Source of the DNA: Mya arenaria
Lineage: Eukaryota > Mollusca > Bivalvia > Myida > Myidae
Assembly: GCF_026914265.1 (NCBI RefSeq)
Contig: NC_069135.1
Span: 38,492,946-38,556,945, forward strand
DNA: 64,000 nt
Direction of reading: 5' to 3'
In this document: piece by piece, positions 47,346 through 60,302 of the stretch
How positions within the stretch are numbered: the first letter of the stretch is position 1
Layout: the number at the start of each line of letters is the position of its first letter
Notes under the pieces: generated by a model
Seen by the model: the letters and a program-made list of their open reading frames with translations, nothing else
The model's database searches: none
Told to the model about the DNA's origin: nothing
Program-made: the position numbers and the translations under genes

Positions 47346-47651
47346 ATACTTATGTTTGGGGTCGTGAAACCACTACAACTGAGTGTTATTTGTCGTGCAA
47401 ATCGGCCAATTCACAATATAATTTATGAAACAAAAATATTGAGTGTTGTGTGACCCTAACTTCTCGGTGTCATTTTGAACATCCGGCCATTTTCTATCGA
47501 AAACAACCTCGGATGTTTATGGACGGTTTACATTGTTTAGAAATATTTTGTATTTAACAACATTTTAATATGCTGCAAGTAGATCGCGTAGTAATTTTAA
47601 TTGAGCAGAAAACCTAAATGACTTAACTCTTGGAATCCAAGTTATTAATGC

Positions 47652-47921
47652 CACTAGCGGATCCAAGACCCCCCCCCCCCCTTCGGCCCTTTAAATCGTC
47701 CAAATTTACTATTTATTTCGATATAGGAGAACAAAATAATGTAATACGCTCAAAAGCACCATTCCGGGCGAGAATTTGTTAAAATGTTAGCAGCGTACCC
47801 TCAAACACCCCTCCCAACACTTAAAATCAAATAAATTTCGGTTCTGAGGGAGGGTGCAAAGTCAAAAGGTTATGCCCCTAAGTTACGCACGCTCAGACAT
47901 CGAATATTGGAACCGCCCCTG
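47652..47921. mobile_element. hAT-like non-autonomous element
   Basis: The termini CACTAGCGGATCC and GGTTCCGCCCCTG (shown as GGAACCGCCCCTG on plus) are inverted. It includes a poly-C run at 47670-47682. Inverted partner of 26933-27175. Confidence 0.5.
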
Positions 47922-47989
47922 AATGTCATAATACACTTTACGCCCGACAATCAATTTGAACTTACAAAATGGATATTAAAACACTACAC

Positions 47990-48470
47990 TTGATACCATT
48001 ATTTAAAACTTCACAAACTGTTCTACGGATAGACCGGCATACACCCAAGGTTGATTTCGATGGAAAATGGCCGAGGAATTCCGAATGGCTTTGGATGAGC
48101 AATCGTGACATTTCGGCAGTCTTCGGCAAGCTCGGGATATACGTATTTCGTTGCGCATTCAGAGTGTAGAAACGCCTACTAAACCCGTTGTTAACTTCTA
48201 TTGAAATAGATTTGGAAAAAAAATATTGTTAATCAAGCACGGTTGTAACAAAGCTCAACATTTGGATATTGTGTAATATGTCAGTGTGATTTTGATAGTA
48301 ATTTGTGGTTTCTTCGTATCAGTACAAAACAATTTACTTCCTTGTAACAAAATAAACAGACGTGGCTGAATGAACATATATTTGATTTAGTTCGTGAATT
48401 TTTTGAAACTCAAGAGAGAAAATGCAAAATATTTTTGGATCATCACTTTCTTCCCATACATGGTGTTGAG
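47990..48470. repeat. diverged 5'-flank copy, mirror of 26450-26850
   Basis: Shares TTCGGCAGTCTTCGGCAAGC, and TTGTTACAAGGAAGTAA in reverse complement, with the left arm. Confidence 0.6.
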
Positions 48471-48479
48471 GTTCGAGAA

Positions 48480-48907
48480 GAACTAGAACTCAGTGCTATT
48501 GTTCGTTGAAATGGGTCAATTCGCTATAAAATATACAGGAAAAGTACTTCCTACAACTATTCGACAATCTCCGGTAAGCTCGGAATAGACAATCGTTACA
48601 ACTCGGCAGTCTTCGGCAAACCTCGTTGGAAGGCCCACTGGACAGTCGATAATCGAAGAGTTTACACAGGAATAAAATACGGCATGTTTAAAATCATTTT
48701 TGTATTTAAAAAATGATTGTAAATTTAGTACGGTTGAGACTACGCTTATCATTTTGATATCGTGTTATATATCAGTGTGGATTTGATCGAAATATTGGTT
48801 TTCTTCGTATCAGCTCAGTGCAAAATAATTAACTTCCTAGTTACAAAATAAACAGAAACTGACTGTGTGAACTAGTTTGTGAGTCATTTTTAATCTCAAA
48901 AGCGAAA
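48480..48907. promoter_or_regulatory. 5' flank of B-box gene 3, mirror of 25930-26350
   Basis: Conserved with the gene 2 flank in inverted orientation right up to the start codon (AGCGAAAATGGC). Likely promoter and 5' UTR; no core element is certain. Confidence 0.45.
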
Positions 48908-49242
48908 ATGGCTTCTAAGTTTGAATCATCCATTCAGAGGGGCTGTGACTTCATCCATGATTTTTCCTGCTCTCCGTGTGAAGAGAACGGATTTAACACA
49001 GAAGCTGACCATTATTGTACTCAATGCACGAAATATTACTGCCAAAATTGTGTTCTGAAACATGACGTATTATATCAGAAGCACGCAGTTCTCGGCCGGA
49101 AGGACGTGAAGAAATGGGAGGCAGCCCCAGGGGCGGTGGACGCCCTGGAGAGATGCGGGATGCATCCCGGGGAGGCACTGAAGTTGGTATGTGCCGACCA
49201 TGACCAGCTGTGCTGCCATGTGTGTGTCGCCGTGGACCACAG
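48908..49242 (+). CDS. B-box/NHL-like TRIM-type protein, gene 3, exon 1
   Basis: 335 nt, start MASKFESSIQRGCDF in a good context (AAAATGG). Both B-box modules are complete (CSPCEENG, HYCTQC, YYCQNC; ERCGMH, CADHDQLCCHVC, VDHR). Donor ACAG|GTATGTAAG. It is nearly identical to gene 2 exon 1, in the opposite orientation. Confidence 0.88.
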
Positions 49243-49263
49243 GTATGTAAGAAATATGACAAT

Positions 49264-49289
49264 TTAAAAGTGCATTAAATGGGTATATG

Positions 49290-49356
<67 letters not shown>

Positions 49357-49603
49357 TATGCATTATAAGGTTAAACTCATTTGACTTTTAAACAAAACAA
49401 AGCTAACGATTTGTGAAAATTAAAGAAATATCAGCCTTTATATATAATATATTTTATTTAATAGCTACTTGGTCACAAATTCCCAAGATAAAAAAGTACA
49501 AAATATAGTTTATATTTTTTTAATCCGTATACACATCATATGCCTTTTTTGCTAAGATCGTTTAAATATTTATTTTTTTCGCGCCAACCTATATTATGCG
49601 CAA
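49264..49603. mobile_element. intronic TIR element of gene 3 (first) with (ATT)n
   Basis: Homologue of 8117-8474. It contains an ATT microsatellite at about 49290-49357. Ends TTAAAAGTGCATTAAATGGG and CCAACCTATATTATGCGC. Confidence 0.6.
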
Positions 49604-49611
49604 TTGCTGTT

Positions 49612-49640
49612 TTGTGTGTGTCGCCGTGGACCACAGGTTA
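49612..49640 (+). pseudogene. duplicated end of exon 1 in the intron of gene 3
   Basis: TGTGTGTCGCCGTGGACCAC followed by AGGTTAGAAG copies the exon 1 end and donor. Equivalent to 8084-8117 in gene 1. Confidence 0.7.
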
Positions 49641-49659
49641 GAAGGAAGAAAACGTCAAT

Positions 49660-49991
49660 ATAATGGCGCACGACATAGGTTGAGGCAAAAATAGTTTATT
49701 GTTTTTATTTATTATTATTTTTAACTTATTCTTCTGTTCATGATTAAAACAAAAAAGGCTTATTTTTGAGTACATTTTACAAAAATATAAGTCTTTGAAC
49801 ATGCAAATGGTGATTTCAATTAATAGCTACGTGGCCACAAATTCCCCAGTTTATAAAGAAAAACCCACTGAATCTGTACACAAATATTTCTTTTCGGTTT
49901 TGATCAATCACATCAAATCAATTAAGCATTATAATGCATTAAAAATTAAAAGAAAATCATTTTTGCATCAACCTATATGGTGCGCCTTTAA
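49660..49991. mobile_element. intronic TIR element of gene 3 (second)
   Basis: Ends AATGGCGCACGACATAGG and CCTATATGGTGCGCCTTTA, inverted. Homologue of 7747-8062. Confidence 0.65.
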
Positions 49992-50127
49992 GACACAAAA
50001 CGGTAACTAATCTATATGTTATTACGACAAATTTTTAATCATATTCTTCAACATTTTCCCACATAACAAGGTCATTTTCAGTTTATGCATATCTGATTAC
50101 AAATGTTTCAAAACTTCTATGTTTCAG

Positions 50128-51511
50128 ACAATGTTCCAAAATCCATCCCATTCCAGATGTAGCAAAAGGTATTCAGAGAAATATTGAGTTTCAACAAATT
50201 CCAAAGAAGATAGCTGAACTTGAAAAGCAATTCGAGCTGATGAAAGAAGCAAGAATGAAGAATACGACATCTCTAAAAAAGACGCGGGCAGCCATTTCTG
50301 ATGAATTAAAAACCATACGTAAAAAGATCAACGACATCATTGACAAGATTGAGAGGGCAACTTTACAGGACGTGGACGGAATAATAGCTAAACTTGAAAA
50401 AAATATTAAGAAAGATATCGAAACTTGTGATAAAATGACTATCGAACTGCAAGACATGATTGCCGCTGTTCAAACAAAATCAAAATCAAGCGAGTCAAAA
50501 TCATATATTGCGTACAGAAAGAGCCAGGATATGATTTCACGGGCAAACGATCATCTTCGTGGCATAGCAGCCATTGAGTGTTACAATGTAACATTTCAAG
50601 CCAATAACCTTATAGAAGAACTTTTATCTGCAGTAAAGACGTTTGGAGCGATTGAAGAACAAACTGTAATGACCAAACAGCGAAAAGATCCCCTTTCCGA
50701 TCCAAACCACGTCTTCAGTGTTGCAGAGTACAAGGAGTACAACGTGAGGATGAGGGGTGACGAATATCCATGTGATATCCTTGGCGTATGTGAGATGCCT
50801 AGTGGAGAGTTTGTAATAGCAGACGCGAATAATTGTAAAGTGAAGCTCCTGGACAAGGAGTACAGGGTGATCGACCACTGTGATGTCCCGGAGTATCAAC
50901 GGGACGTGTGCCACATTGACGGAAATGAAGTGGCCGTTTGTGTTGACAGTGGTTGTGCTGATAGACGAGGACTTTATTTCATTAATGCTACGAAAGGGAA
51001 ATTAGTATATACGAGCAAGTTAAGCTTCACCCATAGATGTTATGCCGCAGCTCATCATGGTGGCCAACTTTACATATCCTCCGGTAACGCCCTGTACGTC
51101 TACACGATGTCGGGACAGAAGGTGAAGATGCTGTACGAGGACAAGTTTGGGGGTATGACGGTGCGGAAATGTGGTATCAGTAACGACGGGAAGACAATCT
51201 ACATTACAAACTCCGGTAAACATAAACTGATCACCCTGGACAACAAGGGTAACAAGCTGGACTTACTAACTGACCCCGACATGAAACATCCTACCGGAGT
51301 ACACGTGACACCTGCTGGACACGTGTTCGTCTGCTGCAAAGACTCCAACACAGTGTTGCAGGTTGACAAAGACGGAAAGAAGAAGTTGGCCACCCTGGCA
51401 AGGAAAGAAGACGGACTGAACTTACCCCAGGAATTATTTTTCAGCAGCCGCACTTCCTCTCTGATTGTTGGTGGATGGAACGGCACACTTCTTGTTATCA
51501 AGTTAATTTAA
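50128..51511 (+). CDS. B-box/NHL-like TRIM-type protein, gene 3, exon 2
   Basis: 1384 nt, the same length as gene 1 exon 2. It codes the last B-box Cys (QCSKIHPIPDVAKG), a coiled coil of roughly 150 residues and the NHL-like propeller (GVCEMPSGEFVIAD, HVTPAGHVFVCC, SSLIVGGWNG). Acceptor TATGTTTCAG; TAA at 51509-51511. The joined protein is 572 residues. The best-preserved copy of the three: intact B-boxes, conserved 5' flank, no deletion. Confidence 0.88.
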
Positions 51512-51773
51512 AACTAAAAACGTTCAATGTTTGATTTGGTACTATCGAACAGGAATCTTCCCTATTGTTGTTGCAAAGTATATTGTAGTATTGTCATACA
51601 TGTATATAATTGTTTTGTTTAGACCGCATGCTATAAGTAATATGATATGAATCCAAAAGCGTTTTGAGAATACTTATATTTTATCATATTTTGGACAATT
51701 TATATCCCACAAACTACAAACGAAATATTATATATATATGTTCTGTTTGATGAATGTAGACTGTTCAATTTTC

Positions 51774-51776
<3 letters not shown>

Positions 51777-51867
<91 letters not shown>
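51777..51867. repeat. (TA)n microsatellite
   Basis: About 90 bp of pure TA in the 3' flank of gene 3, in the insertion shared with gene 2. Confidence 0.97.
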
Positions 51868-51869
<2 letters not shown>

Positions 51870-51940
51870 CACCGTCATATTGACTCTTTCAATTTAAATA
51901 TAATGATGATTTACTTGCATAATATACACAGGTGAATTGC

Positions 51941-51956
51941 AATAAAAAATAATAAA
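51941..51956 (+). terminator. putative poly(A) signals of gene 3
   Basis: Two AATAAA hexamers (51941 and 51951) about 430 nt after the stop. They are conserved in position with genes 1 and 2 apart from the TA-rich insertion. Confidence 0.45.
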
Positions 51957-52094
51957 ACAATCTCTTTATTCAATGTCGGAGATATGGTTCACGTGAACGA
52001 TCAGAAAATCATCTTTTGAAAAATGCATACTAGATTTTAAACGTATACTGAAATTAATGTTGATGGACATATTCTCAAGAACACAAACCAAAAG

Positions 52095-53650
52095 CAAAAC
52101 ATACATATCACGTGTAACATCTCGGTTAGATTGAGATTTACATCTCACGTAAAACATCGGCAGACAAGGTAAGATTGAGACTTACATCTCACGTATAACA
52201 TCGACAGTGTCGGTTAGATTGAGACTTACATCTCACGTATAACATCGGCAGACAAGGTTAGTTTGAGACTTACATCTCACGTAAAACATTGGCAGACAAG
52301 GTTAGAGTGACACTTACATCTCACGTATAACATCGAAAGTTTTGGTAATATTGAGACTGACATCTCACGTGTAACATCGACAGTCACGGTTAAATTGAGT
52401 CTTAAATATCTTTAATTACATCGACAGTCTCGGTTTGATTGGCACATCTCACATTTTCCATCAACAGTCTCAATTGGAATGAGACTTTCATATCAGGTTA
52501 AACATGAACAGTCTCAATTAGAATGATACCTACATCTCACATACTAGTATAATATGACCGACCGGTTTGATTGAGACTATCTAACTACAACTAACGTGTT
52601 ACATCGACAGCCTCCGTTAAATTGAGACTTACATCCCAAGTTTACCATCACCAATCTCAGTTAGATTGAGACGTACACCATACGTGTTACATCGAGAGTC
52701 TCGGTCAGTTTGAGACGTATTGCCCAAGTTTAACACCGACAGTCTCGGTTAGATTGAGACTTAAATCACACATGTAGCATCGAAAATCTCGTTTAGTTTG
52801 AGACATATTGCCCGCGTTTATTATTGTAAGATTGGTTTTATTGAGACGTACATCACACGTGATACATCGACAGTCTCGTTTTGTTAAAGACTTACACCCC
52901 ACGGTTAACATCGACAGTTTCGGTTAGTTTGAGACTTACATCACACGTGGTACATGGACATTCTCGGCTAGTTTAAGACTTATTGCCCACGTTTAATATC
53001 GACAATCTCGGTTAGATTGATGATTACATCCCACGGTTAACATCGACATTCTCCGTTGGATTGGGACTTAAATCACACGTATTATATCGACAGTCTCGGT
53101 TAGATTGAGACTTTCATCACATATGTAGCATCGACAGTCTCGGTAAGTTTGAGACTTACATTACACGTGGTACATGGACAGTCTCGGTTACTTATTGCCC
53201 AAGTTTAATATCGAGAGTCTCGGCTAGTTTGAGGTTTTCATCACATGTGTAGCATCGACAATCTCGGTTTGTTTGAGACTTACATCCAACGATTAACATC
53301 GACAATCTGCTGTATTGGGACTTAAATCACACGTGTTACATCGACAGTCTCGGTAAGAATGAGACTTTCATCACAATTTCTGTTAGCTTGAGACTTACAT
53401 CTCACGTGTTACATCGCCTGACTCCGTTGGACTGGGACTTACATCTCACGTGTTACATCGCCAGTCTCCGTTGGACTGGGACTTACATTTCACTTGTTAC
53501 ATTGACAGTCTCGGTTGGACTTGGACTTACATCTCACGTGTTACATTGACAGTCTCGTTTGGACTGGGACTTACATCTCACGTGTTACATGGACAGTCTC
53601 GGTAAGATTGAGACCTTCATCCCACATATAAAGTCGTCAGTTTCAGCTGG
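52095..53650. repeat. 44-bp minisatellite, copy 3 (inverted)
   Basis: Reverse complement of the other 44-bp arrays. Diverged units occupy 52095-53390, and about six homogeneous units (ACATCTCACGTGTTACATCG) occupy 53390-53640. Confidence 0.95.
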
Positions 53651-54049
53651 ACTGCGACTGCTGATACACTTGAATGGTAGGTGCATCTCAGTCCAGTATG
53701 AACTCCGCAGGTAGTTTTGTTTAACAAAACGAGTGAAATGGTGAGAACTCAAACATCACGATATGACAGTTACAAACATAATATGTCTAGAATAATAGTG
53801 TTGTTAAAAATGAAACTTTACTGAAGATAGATCATTCTTTTTTTAGAAGTGTAGTGTTTATTTAAAGCGAAAAGGAATTGAACAACTTACAAGAAACAAT
53901 TCCTTTACAGAAGATAGATAATTTATTGTTAAATTATGTAGAGTTAATTAAAGCTTCTTGTGATTGAACAACTCAAAGAAACGATTCATTTACTGAATAT
54001 AGTTACTTCAATTATGTTTTTTTTTATTTACTTCAGCTGAAACCGTACA

Positions 54050-54290
54050 CAAGCTTAATATAATTTTAACATATTACAACATTATATTTATCATTCTCGT
54101 TGGCGAGATGTTACACGAGAGTTTGGTCTTGTGTTGTGGGGGAAACCGGCTTACGCGGAGGAAGCCTACTTGTCCGTATTAGTGACCACACGCCAAACTC
54201 ACATGCACCCAGGCTGGGAATCGAGCCCGGGTCGCTCCGATGAGAAGGGCTAACATAGGCTAACCACTGCGCTAACCGAACAACCTAAAA
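54050..54290 (-). mobile_element. tRNA-derived SINE, copy in block 3
   Basis: Reverse complement of the 4046-4270 copy: GGGAATCGAGCCCGGGTCGC, then GGCTAACCACTGCGCTAACC. The insertion is shared by all three blocks. Confidence 0.8.
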
Positions 54291-54459
54291 CAGAAGCTGG
54301 CCAGTGTTTCTATAATTTATAATTATTTTTAACATCCAAAAAGCTTAGTTGTAATATTATGTTTGATACGTCTTATGCTTATATATAATTGTGTACACTG
54401 AAAAACTTCACTTGAAATGATACCTACATAATACGCGGGTACCTGGCTGTGATATCATG

Positions 54460-56900
54460 TAGAGAGACCTGATTTCAGGGATGGACAGATGCTTTTAGTA
54501 AGATATATCTTATTCAATAGGGGACTTATAGTTTATTGAAGGACACCTGATTTCAGGAGGAAATATTTGCTTTCAGGAAGGGGCACATGCTTTCAGGAAG
54601 GGACACCTGCTTCCAGGAACGGATATATTATTTCAGGAAAGGACATATGGTTCAAGGTAGAGACACATGATTTCGGGAAGGGACAAATGATTTTAGGAGG
54701 GGACACATGATTTCAGGAAGGGACACTTGATTACATGAAGGGACACATGATTTCAGGAAGGGACAACTGATTTCAGGAAGAGACACATGATTTCAGGAAG
54801 GGACACCTAATTCCAGGAAGGGACAATTAATTTCTGGAAAAGATAGATGATTTCAGGAAAGGACACATGATTTCAGGAAGAGCCACATGATTTTAGAAAC
54901 GGACACATGATTTCAGGAAGGGACAGATGATTTCAGAAACAGAAACAAGATTTCAGGAAGAGACACATGATTTCAGAAACGTACACATAATTTCAGGAAG
55001 AGACAGATGATTTCAGAAACAGAAACAAGATTTCAGGAAGAGACACATGATTTCAGGAAGGGACACCTGCTTTCAGGAGGGGACAGATGCTTTCAGGAAG
55101 AGATACCTGCTTTCAGGAACAGACACATAATTACAGGAAGGGATACATGCTTTCAGGATAGGACACATGCTTTGAGTAAGGGAAGCATTATGACAGGAGG
55201 GAAGTCATAGTTTCTAAAAGTAACAAATGCTTTTAGGAAGAAACATTTGATTTTAGAAAGGGACACATGGGACATGATTTCAGGATGGAACACTTGATTT
55301 CAGACAAAGAAAAATGACTTTAGGAGGGGACACATGATTTCAGGAAGGGACACATGATTTCAGGAGGAGACACATGATTTCGGGAAGAGACACATGATTT
55401 CAGTAGGGGACACATGATTTCAGGAAGAGGCACATACTTTTAGGAGAGGATACATGATTTCAGGAGGAAACTTATGATATCAGGAATGGACAGATGATTT
55501 CAGGAGGGGACACGTGGTTTCAGGAAGAGACACATGATTTCAGGAGAGGGCACATGATGATTTTAGGAGGGAACTCATGGTTTCAGGAAGGGACAAATGA
55601 TTTCAGGAGGGGACACATGAATTCATGAATAGACATATGATTTCAGGAGGGGCACATGATTTCAGGAAGAGACACATGATTACAGGAGGGAATACATGAT
55701 TTCAGGAAAGGACACGTGATTTCAGGAGTGAATTCATGATAACAGGAGGGGACACAGGATTTCAGTAGAGGAAACATGCTTTCAGGAGGGTACACATGCT
55801 TTCAAGAGAGGACATATGATTTCAGGAGGGGACACATGATTCCAGGAGGGGACACATGATTTCAGGAACGGATACATTATGACAGGAGGGAAGTCATAGT
55901 TTTTGAAAGTAACAAATGCTTTTAGGAAGAAACATTTGATTTTAGAAAGGGACACATGGGAGATGATTTCAGGAAAGAACACTTGATTTTGTAGGAATAG
56001 TAAAATGATTTTAGGAGAAGACACATGCTTTCAGGAATGGACACATGATTACATGAGGGGCACACGATTTCAGGAAGAGACACAGGATTTCAAGAAGAGA
56101 CACATGATTTCAAGAAGAGACACATGATTTCAAGAAGAGACATATGATTTCAAGAAGAGACATATGCTTTCTGGAGGGGACACATGATTTCAGGAAGAGA
56201 CACATGATTTCAAGAAGAGACACATGATTTCAAGAAGAGACACATGATTTCAAGAAGAGACATATGCTTTCTGGAGGGGACACATGATTTCAGGAAGAGA
56301 CACATGATTTCAAGAAGAGACACATGATTTCAAGAAGAGACATATGCTTTCTGGAGGGGACACATGATTTCAGGAAGAGATACATGATTTCAAGAAGAGA
56401 CACATGATTTCAAGAAGAGACACATGATTTCAAGAAGAGACATATGCTTTTTGGAGGGGACACATGATTTCAGGAAGAGACACATGATTTCAAGAAGAGA
56501 CACATGATTTCAAGAAGAGACATATGCTTTCTGGAGGGGACACACGATTTCAGGAAGAGACACATGATTTCAGGAAGAGACACATGATTTCACGAAGAGA
56601 CACATGATTTCAAGAAGAGACATATGCTTTCTGGAGGGGACACATGATTTCAGGAAGAGACACATGAGTTCAGGAGGGGACTTAAGATTTCAGGAAGAGG
56701 CACATGATTTCAGGAGGGGACACATGATTTCAGTAGGGGACTCATTATTTTAGGAAGAGACACATGATTTCAGGAGGGGACACATGACTTAAGTAGGGGA
56801 CTCATTATTTCAGAAAGAGACAAATGATTTCAGGAAGAGACAGATGATTTCAGGAGGGGACACTCGATTTCAGGAAGAGACACATGATTTTAGGCAGTAT
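54460..56900. repeat. 20-bp minisatellite, copy 3 (inverted)
   Basis: The unit GGGACACATGATTTCAGGAA is the reverse complement of copies 1 and 2. From 56096 to 56640 a higher-order pattern is visible: the variant unit CATATGCTTTCTGGAGGGGA recurs at alternating spacings of 100 and 80 bp (56161, 56261, 56341, 56441, 56521, 56621). Confidence 0.95.
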
Positions 56901-56929
56901 GTTGGACTATACCGTTTTAATGTATAATT

Positions 56930-56993
56930 ATTTTATTTTTATCAAGATTGATTCTTGATAAATTCAAGCTTTAATTTCATTTATGTTATTTTA

Positions 56994-57052
<59 letters not shown>
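56930..57052. repeat. array border with hairpin and (TA)n
   Basis: ATCAAGATTGATTCTTGAT and its flanks match the AT-rich interruptions at 1860-1900 and 2430-2460 in inverted orientation. A TA microsatellite (56999-57052) follows, and similarity to the block ends here. Confidence 0.8.
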
Positions 57053-57054
<2 letters not shown>

Positions 57055-57420
57055 ACTTAGGGCATTAAGGAGACCGTATGTATTTTACGGCATTAAGGAG
57101 ACAATTTGTATATTTTTTGTTTTATACTTTATTTTGCTTTTTTGTTGATAATTTAGTATTGAAATGATCATTTATTATGTGTACAAGATTTAGGCTTCTT
57201 AAATTAATTAACAAAAAATATACGTAATTTGCGGTCTCCTTAATAATTTGTAAGTATGTTGCAGGTTTTAAGGGGACCGGTATATATGTCGAAGGGTTTA
57301 TGGAGACCAGTGTATATATAATATTATTTTTGAGGCATTAAGGGGACCATCCATATTTTATGGCATTAGGGGGACAAATTATATATATCTTACTTTTGAC
57401 AGTGAAGGCTCCCGTAACCT
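57055..57420. repeat. degenerate GCATTAAGGAGACC repeat
   Basis: GGCATTAAGGAGACC-like motifs recur at about 57062, 57093, 57270, 57295, 57335 and 57362, with an inverted copy (GGTCTCCTTAATAA) at 57233. Possibly a decayed foldback element. Confidence 0.5.
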
Positions 57421-57618
57421 TAAGAGACAACTTTGTAATAGTATTTTTATATAATTGTGTGTAATAAATCCACAAACATTGACCGGTCGAAACGGGAGGA
57501 CTGCAAATTTCATAGGATATTCATCAGAAATCTTTTACAGACCATCTCATTCATTAAATGAAATTCAGCTTCAGTCACTTGGTATGTGTACCGTTTGATC
57601 AACAAAAAATATAATGGC

Positions 57619-57839
57619 CAGGGGCGGATCCAGGAATTGTCGTTAGAAGGAGGCGTTACTAAGGGGCGTTTGCAGGAGGATTGAGGGTTACTCAATCAAG
57701 AAATTTTTAACAATTTGTAGTCGGAAATGATGCATTATGTGCGTATTTATTTTCTTCTCATATATTGACACAAAAAGTAAACTTGGACGATTTTAAAGGC
57801 AGCGCACGCCGATTGCGCCCCATTCTCAATCCGCTAGTG
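57619..57839. mobile_element. hAT-like non-autonomous element
   Basis: Starts CAGGGGCGGATCCAGGAATT and ends TCAATCCGCTAGTG, roughly inverted. No transposase. No exact target-site duplication is visible. Confidence 0.5.
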
Positions 57840-58263
57840 AATGGTGACTTAATATTTGATATATTATGGTTAAATAGAACTTTCAGTTGAATTATATAGA
57901 AACTGTAAATTCTAAATACAAGTTTTGTGCTTGTAAAAACAATAAAAGTTTTATCTGCACAGGAATGTGTCTGTTGACGCTTGAACAGTTAGCTCATGAT
58001 TAAAGAACATTGTTCATTGGGTTCATTGTGACCCATGGAAGTTTTTTTTTATTAAATTCCAACTTCCCCTTAAATTTTACTTGCCTAAAACTTTAACCTA
58101 AGTCAATCAGGGGCCATAACTTGTATTATGGAGTTATGTAACCTCATTGGCTGATGGTCCTGAACAATTGTGTGAAGTATTAAGTCAATTGAATGAAGGG
58201 TATAGAACGCCTTAACCAATAGGCTACGGAGACGGTTTTAATCCATGTACTCAATTGCAGATT
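57840..58263. other. intergenic, nothing recognised
   Basis: Contains AGGGGCCATAACTTG-type dispersed-repeat wording at about 58108. No exon. Confidence 0.4.
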
Positions 58264-58532
58264 CAGGGGTGGGGTCGGTCCCAGCGCGCGCGCCGTCCCC
58301 CACCCCTTTGAATCGTCCGTTTATAATACGTTCTCAGTCAATATCGGGAAAAAATACAATATTAAGATAAAAATGCACTTTTTCGGACTATAAATTAGGG
58401 GAGTCTAACCCCCACCCCGGTCCAACATTTTAATCCATTCAATTTCTGTTCTGAGGGAGGGGCGGATGTGGAAAGATTAAGCCCATGAGTTTCACGTACC
58501 CCTTCTTAAGTCAATTCCTGGATCTGCCACTG
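58264..58532. mobile_element. hAT-like non-autonomous element
   Basis: Starts CAGGGGTGGGG and ends CCTGGATCTGCCACTG. The interior (CCCTTTGAATCGTCC, TTCTGTTCTGAGGGAGG) is shared with the elements at 26.9 and 47.7 kb. Confidence 0.45.
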
Positions 58533-58909
58533 ATATCTGTAATCAGATTTGTTGTTTCATAATGTTATAGTTCCTTTAAACAGTTTAAACCTTTTATGGC
58601 ATCAAAATAAACAGACGCATGTTCAGTAAAAACATACTCTGTATACAACGTTCTCGTACTCCAGAGCGATGATGCTATGCATTATATTTATCATCATCTG
58701 ACTGACTGAGTAACTGCCAAAACTTTTCCGTTTAAAGAGACTCTCTCATGTTTTGGCACCAAACATATTTTTCCTCGTAATGCATCTGAAAACACTTACA
58801 TGTATATTTATTTTACTCCTTGGTACTGAAATTGCAGAAATAATAGTAACCAGGTTGATTTTCTTTTATACTTCAATTGCATTTTTAAAAAAACCGATTA
58901 AAGTATTAA

Positions 58910-59350
58910 AAATTTATCTTGTTCAAGTTGGGAGCAAGCACATGGGGGTGCAGATAACACATAGAATAAAAAACGGATCGCTTATCCACTCGCCCACAGG
59001 GACTCATACTAAGATGTTGAATATTTTAACCTTAATGGAAGTTATTGGTTTATCACGTGATTATGTCAATCAACTGATTGTGCAACAGCCTTTTGTTGAA
59101 TCGGGTTAGTAACGCATGTCAAAATTTTGGACTTCAAAGACTATATTTTAGCACATATCAACATTTATTGAAGGGTTTCAGCCATCAATAGCTTGGCTTT
59201 AACACTTCGTTTGATTCGCCATACTTTATTTCGTAATAACAATCTATAAAATCCAAGTAAAAGATGCAATTTCAAAACACTTAACGCTTCGCTTATATTC
59301 ACTCAGAAACTCATGTTCGAAAGATTTAAAAAAAAGTATGTCATAATCAT
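58910..59350 (-). mobile_element. dispersed tRNA-like/SINE-like repeat
   Basis: Inverted counterpart of 9690-10140. The segment near 58985 (GGCGAGTGGATAAGCGATCC on the minus strand) is tRNA-like. The plus-strand open frame of 118 codons at 58753-59109 overlaps it and is therefore not annotated as a gene. Confidence 0.5.
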
Positions 59351-59737
59351 ATGCTCTTTAGCGGCTGAGTTTCTTAATATTTAAATCTCTTATAAATTTG
59401 CCAAATAAAATTCAACATGGGTAAACAATTATAACAAATAACGTATTTTATGTATTGCAACATATTTATAAAAAGATAAAGTCAATTAAATCAAATGACC
59501 ATTTTCAATGTACTTTCTTTCTCGCGGAAAGTGGACATTTCATCTTACTCCAACAAGTGTGGGGTATGGTTGATTCCCTTCGTGACTGAAATCAACTTTT
59601 TTAAACACTGGTGCATTTCAAATCTAGTCCATATAAACAGCCCCTTCAGATTCTTTGACGATTGCATTTCCATGGGAGATCACTGCGTATGATAAACATA
59701 CAAGTGTTGTTTAGCCACACTGTGGTTTCAATTATGT

Positions 59738-59969
59738 CAGGGGCGTAGCTACCCCTCTATTCATGTGAATTCATGTGCTGGGGGGTTCAGGGGCGTGCCC
59801 CCTCAGAAAATTTGAAAACCATGGTGCAATCTAGTGCATTATTTAGTACTGGAAAATAACCAGTTTTAGATTCATGTAGTCAAGTTCGCATACTGCAACT
59901 TTGGTTGATTTTTTTGTCAGAATCATGTGGATTCAGCCGCGTATTCACGTATAGGCGGCTACACGCCTG
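59738..59969. mobile_element. TIR element with CAGGGGCGTAGC ends
   Basis: Left end CAGGGGCGTAGCT, right end GGCTACACGCCTG. The flanking octamers AATTATGT and TATGATGT are similar, as expected of an old 8-bp target duplication of hAT type. Confidence 0.5.
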
Positions 59970-60302
59970 TATGATGTGCATATGAATGTATAATTTGGTT
60001 TAAATGATGCATAATTAATGTAACACCTCCTTGCTGCTACACCAATAGAAACTTCATGGGATGTTAATAGTAAAAGAACTAGCACTGACGTTCCCATTTT
60101 TGTCTGAGTTATTTAAATAACAGATAACAAATTACGAGGTAAACAAATTTGTTTTGACTTCTTTAATGAATTATATAAACACATTGTACAAAGATATCAT
60201 GACATATTTTAAACAATAAGTATGGTTGTCAATTAAACAGTATGCTAGCTTTAAAGATTTAGGCAAACCATTGGAATTTTACGGCGGTCTTAAAAGGTGT
60301 AT

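Noticed and set aside
58753-59109. Plus-strand open frame of 118 codons with a hydrophobic start
   Set aside because: About two thirds of it overlaps a dispersed repeat that also occurs at 9.7-10.1 kb without an open frame; no domain was recognised.
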